From Cryptomeria japonica (taxonomy: Eukaryota > Streptophyta > Pinopsida > Cupressales > Cupressaceae): DNA of 64,000 bases. This document shows positions 33,907 to 45,342 of the stretch, piece after piece. The notes under the pieces were generated by a model. It was given only the letters and a program-made list of their open reading frames with translations. It was not told where the DNA came from and did not search any database. The stretch lies in contig NC_081414.1 of NCBI RefSeq assembly GCF_030272615.1, positions 5,653,001 to 5,717,000 of the forward strand, in the 5' to 3' direction. How positions within the stretch are numbered: the stretch's first letter is position 1; every line of letters begins with the position of its first letter. The translations under genes and the position numbers were made by a program.

Positions 33907-35349
33907 TGATGCAGCATGGAGAGGTGGACTTATGGTTGGTAGAAGCACTTGGATGGCAGCCACTACAAACTCCGTTGGTAGGAGTCACAAAGCGATTGTT
34001 CGAGAAGGAAGCAACAACATAAAGAGGAATAAAGAGGTAAAGATGAAGACAAAGGTGAAAATTTCACTCAAATTTTTTCTTTCAGGTCATATTACCCACG
34101 TTTACAAGGGACTTGGAAAATTTTCAAGGTTGGGATTATGGTGCAGAGGCATGTAAGCAAAAAAGCATACGAGGAGGTCAAAAGTCATAATATGAACAAT
34201 TTTATTGTATTTGAGTCATTCATAATGTATTAAGGTTATTTGAGTCCATTAAATCATAATATGTAAGGATAAATGAGCCATTTTGTCCAAAGATATCATA
34301 TTTGGTCCATCTTGAAGTGTTAAAAGTGTCCATGTAAGGGTTAAAGTCATTTATGTCAAAAATGCAAAAAAATGTAAAAATTGCAAAGTTGCAACATTGC
34401 CAAAAAGTGCAACAAAAGTGTAAAAATGAAATCCATTGGTCATGAGGTGGTTAGATTAGCTAGGAAGGAGTTGTAAATGGTTTATAAAACCATGATTGGT
34501 CGAAATCAAGGGAGTAGAGTAGTTTAAAGGGGATTTGACAAAGATTATCCATCAAATCTTTAAATTGTCATAAGGTTTTAAGGAATCTGTTGTTGTCATA
34601 GATCCATGTAGGATCACATTTAGTGTAATTTTTATATGTAGATGTTATTTAATGATATATTAATTAAATAAATTTTAGATGAATCCTTTCTTATGCATTT
34701 GTGTGGAGTATTTGGCAAGATATGTTTGTTTTTATAATAATTGTCAAAACCTTGCCAAGGGTTACCCGTTTTTGGGAAAATACTCATAGCTTTTGATTTA
34801 ACCATTAGATCTGGCTTAAATTTGGAGAGAACTTGTTTAACTCAGTAATAGAACTTCATACCAAAGATATTTTATTTAGGATCAACAGTTAAAAATCTAT
34901 TGATCATGGTTTGTTACAGTTCATGGTGAAAGGCAAACTGGTGAAGGCAGTAGCAGTCCGGTTGCAACATTTGGTGTGGTCACATGAGGAATCATAATGA
35001 AGAAAGGCTATATGTTTTGGAAAGGTCTCTAAATCCTCTTTCCATTACTTTTTTTCTTACTCAATTTGGTTATGAATTGAATAATTTGTGATATTTTTGG
35101 TGAAAATAGTTTTTAAGGGATGAAACCCTAAACTAGGGTATTCCATCGCAAATAAGAATTTTTTCTCTCATGTTTTGGTGAATGTTATGATCTGAAATAT
35201 TGAATGAAGGTCTGTAGGGATGTAATATAACCTTTTAAATTGGTTTGGAGTTGAGAAGAGTGGTTGATCTTTTTATATGCCTCTTGATTCAAGTTTAAAG
35301 TCTACCCTTGAATGAAGGTTTTATGGTTTGTGATAGATGCTCTGCATCA
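33907..35349 (+). repeat. LTR copy C of the TRIM-like array (1443 bp)
   Basis: It runs TGATGCAGCATGG to CTCTGCATCA and is followed by ATATAATAAAAG, where the Tat pol region begins at once. The reading frame at 33932-34156 lies inside this LTR and is not preserved in copy B. Confidence 0.85.
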
Positions 35350-36000
35350 ATATAATAAAAGCATCAACATCCACTTCACAACAATAAAATTTAGTAGAGA
35401 AATTACAAATAATATCTGCTCAAATATCAATTTTGGAACTTCTCAAAGTTTCACCTATGCGTAAGGAAATTTTGGAAAAAGCTTTAGTGGAAACAACAGT
35501 TCCAAAAGACTTGGATGTGGATCAGTTCCAAAACATGGTGGGACACCTTATAGCCCCTCATTGCTTATCATTTTAGGAAAATGATGACACATCCTTGCAA
35601 CATCCTCACAATTATCCTTTACATGTTAAAGTCACCATTAATAAAATTCGTGTCAAACGCTCATAGATGGTGGAGCGGGCTTAAACATTTGTGCATTAAG
35701 TTTAATAAAAGGTTTGTGATATTCAGAAAATGCAATAGATCCAAAGAATAAAATAACTATTAAGGCTTATGATGAAGAAAATCATTCTTCTAAAGGAACT
35801 GTGGTGTTGGCGATCAAAATAGGACCTGTGGAAAAGAATACATTATGTCAGGTTTTAGATTTGAACCTCTCTTACAACATTCTTTTGGGAAGATCGTGGA
35901 TTCACACCATGCAAGCAGTTCCATCTACATATCATCAATGTGTAAAATTTCCTCATGAAGGACAAGAGGTCACTATAATTGCAGAATCTAGCCAATAATG
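35350..36000 (+). pseudogene. pro: Tat aspartic protease, degraded
   Basis: The text parallels 49690-50330 of the better Tat element: 'LELLKVSPMRKEILEKAL', then 'DGGAGLNICALSL', 'KITIKAYDEENHSSKGTVVL', 'YNILLGRSWIHTM' and 'STYHQCVKFP'. The active-site triplet reads DGG, where the other copy has DNG. Frameshifts near 35660 and stops at several places remove function. The 5' end abuts the TRIM-like LTR, so gag of this copy is missing or lies elsewhere. Confidence 0.8.
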
Positions 36001-37921
36001 CAATAATCTAAAGCCAACACAAGATACAAGAGTTCCACATAACAGAGAATTAGTATATCCTACCAAAGAAATTCAAGAAAAGTTATGGGAAACCTTTGAG
36101 AAAAAGCTCAAATTGAATGATGAAGGAATGGGAAAATATTCTTTGCATAATTTTCCACTTTCACCTAAGTCATATGGAAAGCCTACAAATATCCAATCAA
36201 AGACCTCGAAGAAATCAAAAGATATGTTTAACAGAGCATTTGTTAGAGCTGGAACCCTTGAAGAAGAAACCGAAGACAAGGACATTCTTGGTTGGTTGTA
36301 CAAAGATGAAAATGAAACTATAGTAACAACTATAGAAGTCAATATTCCCATAGAACAATATGGCAAGGGTTATAAAATCATACAAAAAATGGGATATGAA
36401 GGAAAAGGACCAATTGGTAAGCGACATCAAGGTATTTCAGAACCTATTTGTCTGCACTTGCAATCTAAAGAAGATAAATCAGGACTTGAATATCTAAAAT
36501 CAAATCAAAAGCAACATAATCATCAATAGCCAAAGTGGAGAAAGAAATCAGTCTCTAAAGAAGAACAATGGTAAGAAAAGCTACATCAAGCAGCAAAAAT
36601 AGTAGCCAATAAGTAGAAACAAGAAGAACATGAGAAACAAGAAGAAGAGATTGCAATCAAAAGAAAAGAAGAATCTTGTCAACAAGTTCAAGGAATATGA
36701 GCAAGTGCAAAATCTGAACAAGATATTCCAGAAGTAGTGAAAATCGAGATGGCAGAAATTAGGGAACTTTTTGCACCATACAACATTCCTTTGTGGTATA
36801 GTGGTATAGTCCTAGATAATGGTTCAAAGAAAGATTCAAATGAATATGAATGGGGTCTAGATGTCTCATCTAGTATATCAAGTGAAGAAAGAAATGAAGA
36901 GCAAGAAACTATCACAAAGGAAGACTTGTTTATTACAAAACAAAAGATGGAGTTAGAAAGAAGACAAGAAGAGCTCAGAATCCAGAGAAAAGAGGCATAT
37001 ACAAGACAACAAAAGAAAGGGCATGACAAAGATAAAGAAATAACGCCGCAAGAAGCAAAAATAGATATGGATCAAGCATCTAGAAATATTAGATTTCTAT
37101 CAAATAAAGAGAAAGATGTACCAAGGTATGGCAAAACCATAGAAGAACTAAGAGATAGTCAAGTAGGATTGACTATTAGTTCAGAAGAAGTTGAGTTTGA
37201 AAGAAGACAAAAGATAGCAAAAGAATTCTTTATATCATGTACACAAGTATGTCTACTTCAAAATGCAAATGAATTTATTAAAAATAATCAAGAAGGAACT
37301 TGCAGTACTAAAGATGCGTGTGTTGATATAATCCATTCGTTTAAGAGACAAACGCCAGATGAAGAGCCATTTGAGTGTGAACTACAAAATGCTAATACTG
37401 ATTTTGTTAGAACTAATTAGAGAATACTTGGGAGAGATAATCCTCAAGATCGTTCTATTTATGACATTACCTACTCTACGCCAAATTATGACCATTATGT
37501 CATGAACTTTGAATCACCTAACAATGACAATGATTATGACTTACCCCTTCTTCATCCTTTACTAATTGATTGGGATAATCTAGAAAACCCCGAATTAGAT
37601 GTCTTTTCCAATGATCACAACTTAGCTATGTATCTTAATGTTGTCGAACCCATAACACCTAAGATATCTTCCATTGTGGAATCAAGTAACTTTTCTTGCA
37701 GTCAGGAGAATGCCAAACTTTCCAGTCGCAAAATTGAAATAAAACAAGGAAAGATACCTATTGTTGAAAACCATTTCATGGAAACACTAGATCAATCAAA
37801 AGGGAAAATAAAGGACGTATCTGACGGTGAAAAACTATTGGACGTGCCAGAAGATGGAAAGTTTGACATCCTCCCTGCATATTTTCAGGAGAGATCTGCT
37901 ATTCTAATAGAACCAACATAA
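36001..37921 (+). pseudogene. Tat linker with G-patch-like motif
   Basis: The frame 36113-36529 holds 'YGKGYKIIQKMGYEGKGPIG', matching the G-patch glycine pattern, and corresponds to 'YGKGLLIMKRMGYDGQSALG' in the Tat element at 50737. A charged Glu/Lys-rich stretch (36737-37420) and an acidic stretch (37502-37921) ending 'FDILPAY' follow; the other copy has 'FDILPAS' at the same place. G-patch domains bind RNA or activate DEAH helicases in host proteins; the role in the element is unknown. Several TAG/TAA stops interrupt it. Confidence 0.75.
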
Positions 37922-38817
37922 GCAATAAACATTGGAACATCAAAGGACCCCAAGATACTTCATTCTGCTGCCTCATTATCAGATAAAGAGAGGAAAGAAT
38001 ACATAGAATTATTTAGACAAAGACAAATAAATTTTGCTTGGTCCTATGCTGACATGCCGAGACTTAATCCAGTTCTTATAATGCATCATCCCAATGTGGA
38101 TTTAAAAGCAAAACCAGTTAAGAAAAAGCTAAGGAAGATGCATCCACACATTGCTCTTCTTGTAAAAGCCAAGCTAAAGAAACTATTAGATGTGGGTTTC
38201 ATAACACTTGTTGCCCATCCAGAATAGGTTTCAAGCATCGTACCAGTGTCAAAGCCGGATAAAAGCATAAGATTCTACACCAATTTTAAAGATTTGAACA
38301 AAGCATGTCCCAAAGATGATTTCCCACTACCCAACATTGATATAATTTTGGACTTATCAGCAGGGCATGAGATGTTTTTATTAATGGGTGGCTTCTCAGG
38401 ATACAATCAAATAAAAATTTCCCTTGAAGATCAAGAAAAGACAAAATTCACCTGTGCATGGGATACTTATTGCTGGAATGTTATGCCATTTGGGCTTAAG
38501 AATGTTGGAGCGACTTATCAAAGGGCTATGATGACAATTTTCCATGATATGATGCATACATTTATGGAAGATTATGTAGATGATATACTTGAAAAATCTC
38601 ATACAAGACAAGAACATTTGAACATCTTAAGAAAGATCTTTGATAGGCTGGAAAGATATTAGTTGAGATTAAATCCAAAGAAATGTGCATTGGGAGTAAC
38701 CTCTGGAAAACTTCTTGGGTACATTATATCAGCCCGTGGAATTGAAGTAGATCCTGAAAAGGTCAAAGCCATCATGGAGATGGAGTCACTAAGGAACATA
38801 GGTCAATTGTGATCTTT
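37922..38817 (+). pseudogene. rt: Tat reverse transcriptase, nonsense-interrupted
   Basis: Motifs in order: 'KKLLDVGFI', 'SSIVPVSKPDKSIRFYTNFK' (RT motif 1), 'DLNKACPKDDFPLPNID', 'GGFSGYNQIKI', 'WNVMPFGLKNVGATYQRAM', the catalytic YVDD (38573-38584), then 'NPKKCALGVTSGKLLGYIIS'. Stops include TAG at about 38226 (usual Trp) and 38660 (usual Gln) and TGA near 38809. The core frame 38246-38662 is open for 138 codons. Confidence 0.9.
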
Positions 38818-39653
38818 ACAAGGAAGATTGCAATCAATCAAAAGATTTGTCTCTCAATTAGCATATAGATGTCATCCATTCACTCATCTTCTACATAAGA
38901 ATGTTCCATTCAAATGGGATCACAAATGTGAAGAGGCTTTTATGCAAATCAAAGAATATCTCATGAATCCTCCAGTACTGGTATCACCAATCAAAGAGAA
39001 ACCATTGTTGCTCTATATCTCGACGATAAATGTATCATTAGGTGCTCTCCTAGCTCAACATGATGAAGAAGGAAAAGAAAGAGTAGTGTATTACATCAGT
39101 ATAACACTTGTTAGCTATGATCTGAATTATACATCAATAGAGAAGACATGTCTAGTAGTTTTATTTGCAACTCAGAAGCCGCAACATTATATGCTATCTC
39201 ATTCTGTGAAGCTAATAGCAAAGATAGATCCACTAAAGTATTTGCTAAACAAGTCAACTTTGGCAGAAAAATTAGCCAAATGGGTTATGATACTAAGTGA
39301 ATATGATATAGAGTATGTTGATCAAAAAGCTATCAAAGGATAGGTCATTGCTGATCAATTAGCTGAAGCACCTTTACAAAATGACATACCATTGCACATT
39401 GAATTTCTTGATATAGAAATTCTGACAGTAAGTACAAAATTTTGGGAATTGTGCTTTGATAGTTCTTATATACAATATGGATCAGGTGCATGAATTTTAT
39501 TCATCACACCTCAGGGACACACAATTCCAAAATCATATAGACTGCAGTTTCCATGCATAAAAAATAGTACAGAATATGAAGCATTGACTATTGGGCTCAA
39601 AATGGCTATTGAATGAAATATCAAGGAATTACATGTTTATGGTGATTCACAAC
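38818..39653 (+). pseudogene. rnh: Tat RNase H and start of second RNase H, truncated
   Basis: The first RNase H region (38828-39343) has 'PFTHLLHKNVPFKWDHKCEE', 'PLLLYISTINVSLGALLAQ' and 'LAKWVMILSEYDIEYVD'. After a TAG at 39341 the second, archaeal-type RNase H characteristic of the Tat lineage begins ('WELCFDSSYIQYGSGA', then TGA, then 'ILFITPQG'). The text stops mid-domain at 'YGDSQL' where the chromovirus LTR begins at 39654. The rest of this element is not in the window. Confidence 0.85.
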
Positions 39654-41282
39654 TGATGCAGAGAGTCTTGGAGCTTTGTTTGTTACACCTTCTTGAGTGA
39701 CTTGTCCTACTTGACCCTTCAATTACTCAAGTCCTTCCTATGGCACTTGGCAAGGGTTATGATAATGAGACCTCCAAGGTCTGAACCTTCTTGACTTAAC
39801 TCCTAGGTATAGCCAATGGTTTTTGGACAATCAACTCCACCACTTGAGGTTTCCACCTCAGTTACTCACACCCTCCTCTCCTGGGTTCCAATCACTCTTG
39901 CAAGGATCTTAACACACAAACACTTCCTATGGTTTCCCAGTGCTTCTACCAGGTGTCTTTAATGAATTTTGAGGTTTAAGTCTCACCAAATCCATCACCT
40001 TGTCTTCCTAACCCTTCTAGGTCTCTACCGGCACCTAAATAGGCCTAATTGTATTAGCCCTCCCTAGGCGGTTTTAGGGTCTTAATTTGCAAAAGTCCAA
40101 AACAAGCCTAGAAATAAATCATGGATTTGAGTACCCTTTTGGAAGTTATAGACAATACTTGAAAATTGCATCTGGGTTATCCGTACAAGTGGGGTCTCCA
40201 ATGCTACACTATTTTGAAGGGTTTTAGGCCTAACCGGTGACTTGACAAGATGGGTCTAAAACTCTTCACCAGTCAAATCTCCTACTCTAAAAAAATTGGG
40301 AACCTTCAAGGGAACTCAGAGGGATTTCCATTCATGTGTCACTTGGTCCTGCACCAATCTCGATGTGCTCACAAATTGCACCTTCCTTGCTGTCCTTACT
40401 CACCTACTCCCAACGATGAGCCTAGGGCTTCATTATTTCTCCTCCTCCTAGACTTGAAACACCACACATCCTATTATAAATACATGTATAGACCCTAACC
40501 TAGCATTCTTAGTGATTTCAATAGGTGCCATCAAAGAACGCTTACGTTAGAGCCATTTTCTTGCTCTTAAACCCTACTTGCAAGGGTTTTGCTCCTAGTT
40601 GCAAAGAATGGAAGTAATCTCTACAACCTAGGACAATCAAACCCGAAAATAAACCTTAAAGGAAGAAAATACAATTAAAATTGAAATATTGCAATGAGTT
40701 TACACCATCTAGTCCATACGGGACCGTACAAACAATGAAAACAAGTCAAAAACTATAAAAAACCAGTGGAAACAAGGTTGCTTCACAAACCAAAAAACTT
40801 GCTCTTGCATTTCCAATATTCCAACCTTTACAATTAAGTGAATTTTTGGCTTATATTCTCTTTTTTCAGTTGGTTCAACCAACTTCTACTGCCTAAAACC
40901 AAAAATGCAACTATTGCAAGAAATTGCAAAATGTTGCTCAACAACTTTTACAACATTTTGCTCCAGGATGCAATTTTGCATTCTAATGCATTTTAAGACT
41001 CCTGAAGGTCCTAAAACACCCTATAAGACCTAAACACAACTCAATTTACTCCTAATACATTAATGCATCCATTGGGAGTAATTTACTTGTGAACTACCTA
41101 AGCATCTCACTTCTCAGGCTGTCAGCATCCTGAACACAATTGACTCAAACCAAAACTTGGACAACTCAACCATGGCTCTACTAAGTCCTTAATGGTTGGT
41201 CCATTATTACATCACAAATATAACACACAAACTTAAAAGAAAACAAATTTGTCATACTTGGAGTGTTAGGTGCCCTGCACCA
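39654..41282 (-). repeat. Chromovirus 3' LTR (about 1629 bp)
   Basis: On the minus strand it starts TGGTGCAGGGCACC, just after a purine tract (41283-41300 read backwards, 'cccaggggagta'), and ends CTCTGCATCA. The plus-strand left end at 39654 coincides with an abrupt loss of the Tat RNase H frame. A TATTTATAA box on the minus strand lies near 40470-40485. Confidence 0.75.
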
Positions 41283-41303
41283 TACTCCCCTGGGTCAAAG
41301 AAC

Positions 41304-41894
41304 TCAAGTCCCTTGAGTTATAAGGACTGAAATCTCCAGTCCATGCTGAAGTATATCTGCTTCTAACATCCACATGGCATCTAAATCAGGCAACCCTTTC
41401 CACTTGACAAGATAGTGCTTGTAGACTCCTTTCCTTGTCTTTTTTACTATGTTGGTATCCAAGATACTCTCTAACTCAACCAGTTGACTAGGTGGCAAAT
41501 CCTTTACCCATTCTTCATGAACCGGTGATGGCATGTCTATCTTATTTGTAGGTGACTCTACCTTGTATAGGTAGAGATCACATATGTTAAAAATAGGAGA
41601 CATCCCCAAGGTAGGAGGAATTTCACCCTCATAGGCATTCTGCCCATACTTGTGCACCACCTTGAGAGGTCCAATTTTTTTCATCATGAGCTTGACAGAT
41701 TGCCCTTTTGGAAGCCTCTCCTTCCTAAGGTATGACAACACTAAGTCTCCTACTTTAAATTGTACCTTCCTCCTTATTTTATCAGCTTGAACCTTATACT
41801 GCTCAGATTTTTGTTGTAAAGCATGCCTTACCTTATCATGCACCTCTTTGATACCGTCTGCAAAGTTCTCCCCTTGTGCACTCTTAAGTGTCAT
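41304..41894 (-). pseudogene. int: Chromovirus integrase C-terminus with chromodomain
   Basis: The frame is open for 196 codons. It carries the GPF/Y-like region ('KKIGPLKVVHKYGQNAYEG', with Pro-Leu where GPF is usual) and the C-terminal chromodomain 'YKHYLVKWKGLPDLDAMWML' followed by 'EADILQHG'. Chromodomains of this group direct integration to particular chromatin marks. The frame ends shortly before the polypurine tract, so the C-terminus is complete even though upstream parts are broken. Confidence 0.88.
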
Positions 41895-42023
41895 TGAACT
41901 AAGATCTCTGAGCTCTACTATGACCCTAGGATGGAATCCATATATTATCTAAAAAGGACTTTTTCCTATGCTACGATTCACTGAGTCATTATATGCATAT
42001 TTTGCTTGTCCAAGTACTAGATC

Positions 42024-42600
42024 TCAAGTCTGCCCATGTTGTTTGGTAAGACATCTTAGCAAGTTACCCAATGACCAGTTGACTACCTCTATCTGACCAT
42101 CTGATTGAGGATGATAGGTAGATGAAAAAGATAACTTGGTGCCCAATTTCCTCCAAAGTGTCCTCCAAAAGTGGCTCAAAAACTTCACATCTCTATCACT
42201 AACAATGTTGATTGGAAGACCATGAATTTTGACTATCTCCTTGAAGAAGAGGCCTGCAATATAGGTGGCATCATTGGTGCTCTTGCAAGGTATGAAATGT
42301 GCCATTTTTTTGAACCTATCTACCACCACATACACACTATCAAATCCTCTTAGTGTCCTAGGCAAACCTAACACAAAATACATTCTCAAACATTCCCAAG
42401 GCCTCTGAGGTATGACCAAGGGTTGATATAGACCTGCATTACTTGAGGTTCCTTTTTCTCTTTGGCAGATGGTACATTTCTCTACAAACCTTCTCACTTT
42501 TGATTGTAACTTGGGCCAAAAATAAAACCTACCGACCTACTTCAAAGTCTTATCAATGCCAAAATGACCCCTAAGACCTCCTTGATGCTTCTCTTGAATA
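42024..42600 (-). pseudogene. int: Chromovirus integrase core with lost first Asp
   Basis: The HHCC zinc site starts near 42590 ('HQGGLRGHFGIDKT'), with a TAG near 42540, and ends 'CTICQREKG'. The core keeps the second Asp ('NIVSDRDVKFLSHFW') and the Glu ('HPQSDGQIEVV'). At the usual 'MDFVLGLP' the sequence is MYFVLGLP, so the first catalytic Asp is Tyr. This copy would be catalytically dead even without its stops. Confidence 0.85.
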
Positions 42601-42789
42601 ATATTTTGCCTCATAGAACATTGAGGTATGCAAATAAGATGACCCTTGAACATCAATCCCTCTTGTATCATGTATTCTGAATAAGAGACATGTAAGGTGT
42701 TATAAAAATCAATACAAACATTATATATCTTTGCAAAATCCTTATCATCCTTGTAGAGGTCTTTTAACTCAAATCAAACCCACACTTTG

Positions 42790-42958
42790 CAATTGTATCT
42801 CTTACTTAGTCATGACTCTCCTACTTAGTGCATCAACTACTTCGTTGGCTGCCCCTTTCTTGTGTTTGATAGTGAATGTGTAGGATTGTAGGTACTCAAC
42901 CCACTTTAGGTGTCTTTGGTTCAACTTCTCTTGCTCATTGAGGAAACTAAGGGCATGG
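42790..42958 (-). pseudogene. rnh: Chromovirus RNase H C-terminal fragment
   Basis: The minus-strand frame reads 'HALSFLNEQEKLNQRHLKW', 'EYLQSYTFTIKHKKGAANEV' and 'DALSRR', the end of a gypsy RNase H. It begins abruptly at 42958 where the LTR-like TGTAATGCCCGCC sequence starts on the plus strand. Confidence 0.8.
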
Positions 42959-43695
42959 TGTAATGCCCGCCAAAATACCCCAGAGAAATATAGCTAAATA
43001 CACACTAATTTAATTTTTTTTTAAACAATACAACACATAACATCACTTAAGCGATGCAGCGAGCACACAACAACATTTAAGTGTTATGAATATAGAATAA
43101 TTCACTCAAGCTTTTCAAACAATTATGCGAGCAGAATACAATAAATCATTTCTACTAACTCCCTAGGGTATCTTAACGCCATTACTTATTCTACCTACAT
43201 AAGAAATAAACATTTACTTTCTTCTAGATCAATACCTCATAATCTTAATCCTTATACACACACAGGTGAATAATAGCAATACCTAACACTCATGATATGG
43301 AACCTACTTAATCTTCCATTTAATATGAGATTCTATCTTTCAATGCATAGCTATTTCCCTTTTTCTCTTAGGTTCATTTTATACACCAAGTCCAAATGTT
43401 CCTATTACCATTAACCAGCCTTCGACTATTAACATCACCATTCACATACCAATATTAACCCTTACATTGCATTAGCACCATTTCCATTTACGGTTATCTT
43501 CCACATAATCATTTATTATTCTACGCTCCTGACATTCTTATTACTTCATCATGATTCCTAAAGTATACAAAGCAATAATCACAGAGTCTTCCTAAACATT
43601 TAACCCATAGCTCATTTAATACTCCTAAAATATCTTACACTATATCGATTAACCAACAATCATCTTATTACAAATTAAGTAACTACATGAATTCA
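42959..43695 (+). repeat. LTR-like left end cutting the chromovirus
   Basis: TGTAATGCCCGCC begins exactly where the chromovirus RNase H ends. Some 730 bp of C/A/T-rich noncoding DNA follow before the Tat 3' terminal sequence at 43696. It may be the U3 of an LTR into which the Tat array inserted, with the rest continuing after 62331. No second copy is visible to test this. Confidence 0.4.
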
Positions 43696-43867
43696 TGCCA
43701 ATTCTCATTCTTTTTCGAGAGATCACCCGATTTTTCAAAAAAATTCGGCCCATCTCTCGAGGGGGCATACCACCCATTAAATTTACATTTTATGGGGCAT
43801 TTCTTCACACCAGTTTTTCTTTCTTTGAAACGACGCGATAAACCGCACCGTCTCAAAGAGGGGCAAA
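43696..43867 (+). other. Extra copy of the Tat 3' terminal interior
   Basis: These 172 bp match 60774-60944 almost perfectly, including a hairpin (43716-43759) and the polypurine tract TCAAAGAGGGGCAAA. In a simple insertion the 5' LTR should be flanked by target DNA, so an interior 3' end here means a tandem or recombined arrangement. Confidence 0.85.
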
Positions 43868-45254
43868 TGTAGTCACACAAATTTGTCCGGCTTAATTAAA
43901 TAAATATTCGCTATTTATTTGATTAAAAATCCACTAGCCATCAGTTAATTAAATTAATATTTAATTAATTTATTCCCAAACATTCTTCTATTAATTAAAT
44001 AAATTATTCAATTTATTTTAATTAATTCATTAAATCAAATTCACAATCAATTAAATAAATAAAATCTATTTATTTAATTAAAATCCCCTTTTCCTCTTTT
44101 AAATAAATTAAATAAAAATATTTATTTAAATCATTATCCCCCCCCCACTTGTATTTTCCTACAAATGCAACTTGCACACATTTATTGAAATAAATGAATT
44201 TTTATTTTAATAAAATCCTATTTTCCCTCACCCACCAAATCCACTTGCAAAATCTAATCCCCGTCTAGATTCTTCTAACCCCTTCCTAATTAGCTTAATC
44301 CATCCCCTAATTATTGTCACATTTCGAAGCAAAATGGAGGCACTTCTCAAAGACTTCAAAAGTCTTTGAAAAGCATTTAATGCTTTGTGTGTTCAACAAA
44401 TTAACCCCCAAAGTCTTCCAAGACCACTAATGGCTCTTACATGACCATTTATGGCTCTTACATAACCATTTATGGTTATTTCAAACTTGTCTCCCCAAAC
44501 ATTTATTGTTTTGACTATATTCATCCCTTTCACATTTGCACAAGAGTTTATCCATTGGATAAAAGCTTTATTCTTTGAATAAAAAGTTTATTTATTCAAC
44601 TAACCTTGACTTTAACTCCCAAGGTCATATCAAGCATTTAATGCTTATTCCCTCCCCTCTCAACCTATCTCACATTGACACTTGTCATCCTGGGATTGGG
44701 TTGAAAGCCCTCACATGGATTTGAAATCATTCAATCCTGACCCTTGTTGAGATTACTCAATCTCAACCATCCATTGCTCCATTTTTCCTATAAATAGAGC
44801 CCATTTCTTCATAATCCAGATCCTAAAAACTTGTATGCATTTAACCTATAGGCATTTTTAGAGAGCATTTAGCATAGCCAACTAAAATCTTGTTAGTTTG
44901 GGTTAAAATCAATCATTTTAATATCATCTAAGTATTTTAGCTTTTCATTTTATATTTAGAGCAAAATACTCAAATCTCATCCTCCATAAGCATCCATAGT
45001 GCAAAAAGCTGCTGAGAGCTACACTATTTTGGAACTTGGAGAGGAGAGGAACAAAGGAGAAGAAGCTAAGAGCATGTTAAGAGGTATTTGGAGATGCCTC
45101 ATCATATTTGCTTCTTTAGTTAAATATGCTTTCATGTTTTTAGTATCTCTTTTGATATGTCTGTTTAGATTAGTTTTTGATTGATTAACACTAATGGTTT
45201 CTTGTGTGTGTGTTATTTATCTCAGACTAACCTTGTCCATTTTGCAGAGCATCA
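43868..45254 (+). repeat. Tat 5' LTR (1387 bp)
   Basis: It runs TGTAGTCACACAAATTTG to GCAGAGCATCA. The first 300 bp are A/T-rich with nested TTAATTAAATAAAT-type repeats. The promoter region has a canonical TATAAATAG box at 44789-44797. Confidence 0.95.
44789..44797 (+). promoter_or_regulatory. TATA box of the Tat LTR promoter
   Basis: TATAAATAG stands in a C-rich context and is conserved at 61865-61873 in the 3' LTR. Transcription should begin roughly 30 bp downstream, which would put the R-U5 region at about 430 bp. Confidence 0.8.
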
Positions 45255-45256
45255 TT

Positions 45257-45271
45257 TGGTGAACCCGACGT
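45257..45271 (+). promoter_or_regulatory. Tat primer-binding site
   Basis: TGGTGAACCCGACGT starts 3 bases after the LTR end and is identical to the site at 16292 in the pol-less element. Confidence 0.88.
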
Positions 45272-45342
45272 GAATTCAAACACAAAAAAGATCATTTTTT
45301 AAAACCAATAACATGTTTGAATGTTGAAATTGTCACATAGGT

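Larger units (their letters stand above)
31816..35349 (+). mobile_element. TRIM-like element in tandem: LTR-INT-LTR-INT-LTR
   Basis: Three LTR copies, the first left-truncated (31816-31949, 32196-33636, 33907-35349), alternate with two short interiors (31950-32195, 33637-33906). The interiors hold a Met-tRNA primer site and a purine-rich end ('gggagagaggaaa') and no coding capacity. The LTR termini are inverted repeats, TGATGCA and TGCATCA. Such an array arises by unequal recombination between LTRs of one or two insertions. Interiors of 246-270 bp fit a terminal-repeat retrotransposon in miniature, although the 1.44-kb LTRs are long for that class. Confidence 0.85.
39654..42958 (-). mobile_element. 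Minus-strand chromovirus, 3' part
   Basis: Reading on the minus strand: end of RNase H (42958-42790), integrase (about 42600-42024), integrase C-terminus plus chromodomain (41894-41304), polypurine tract, then a 1.6-kb LTR (41282-39654). It inserted into the second RNase H of the preceding Tat copy and is itself cut at 42958 by an LTR-like start. Its 5' half is outside the window or lost. Confidence 0.88.

Noticed and set aside
33932-34156. Small basic protein in the TRIM-like LTR
   Set aside because: The frame lies inside LTR copy C, and the corresponding frame in copy B is broken by stops, so it is not conserved even between adjacent copies.
43683-43880. Minus-strand ORF conserved with 60772-60957
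   Set aside because: Conservation is explained by the duplicated hairpin, polypurine tract and LTR start. No domain, and the frame crosses the LTR boundary.
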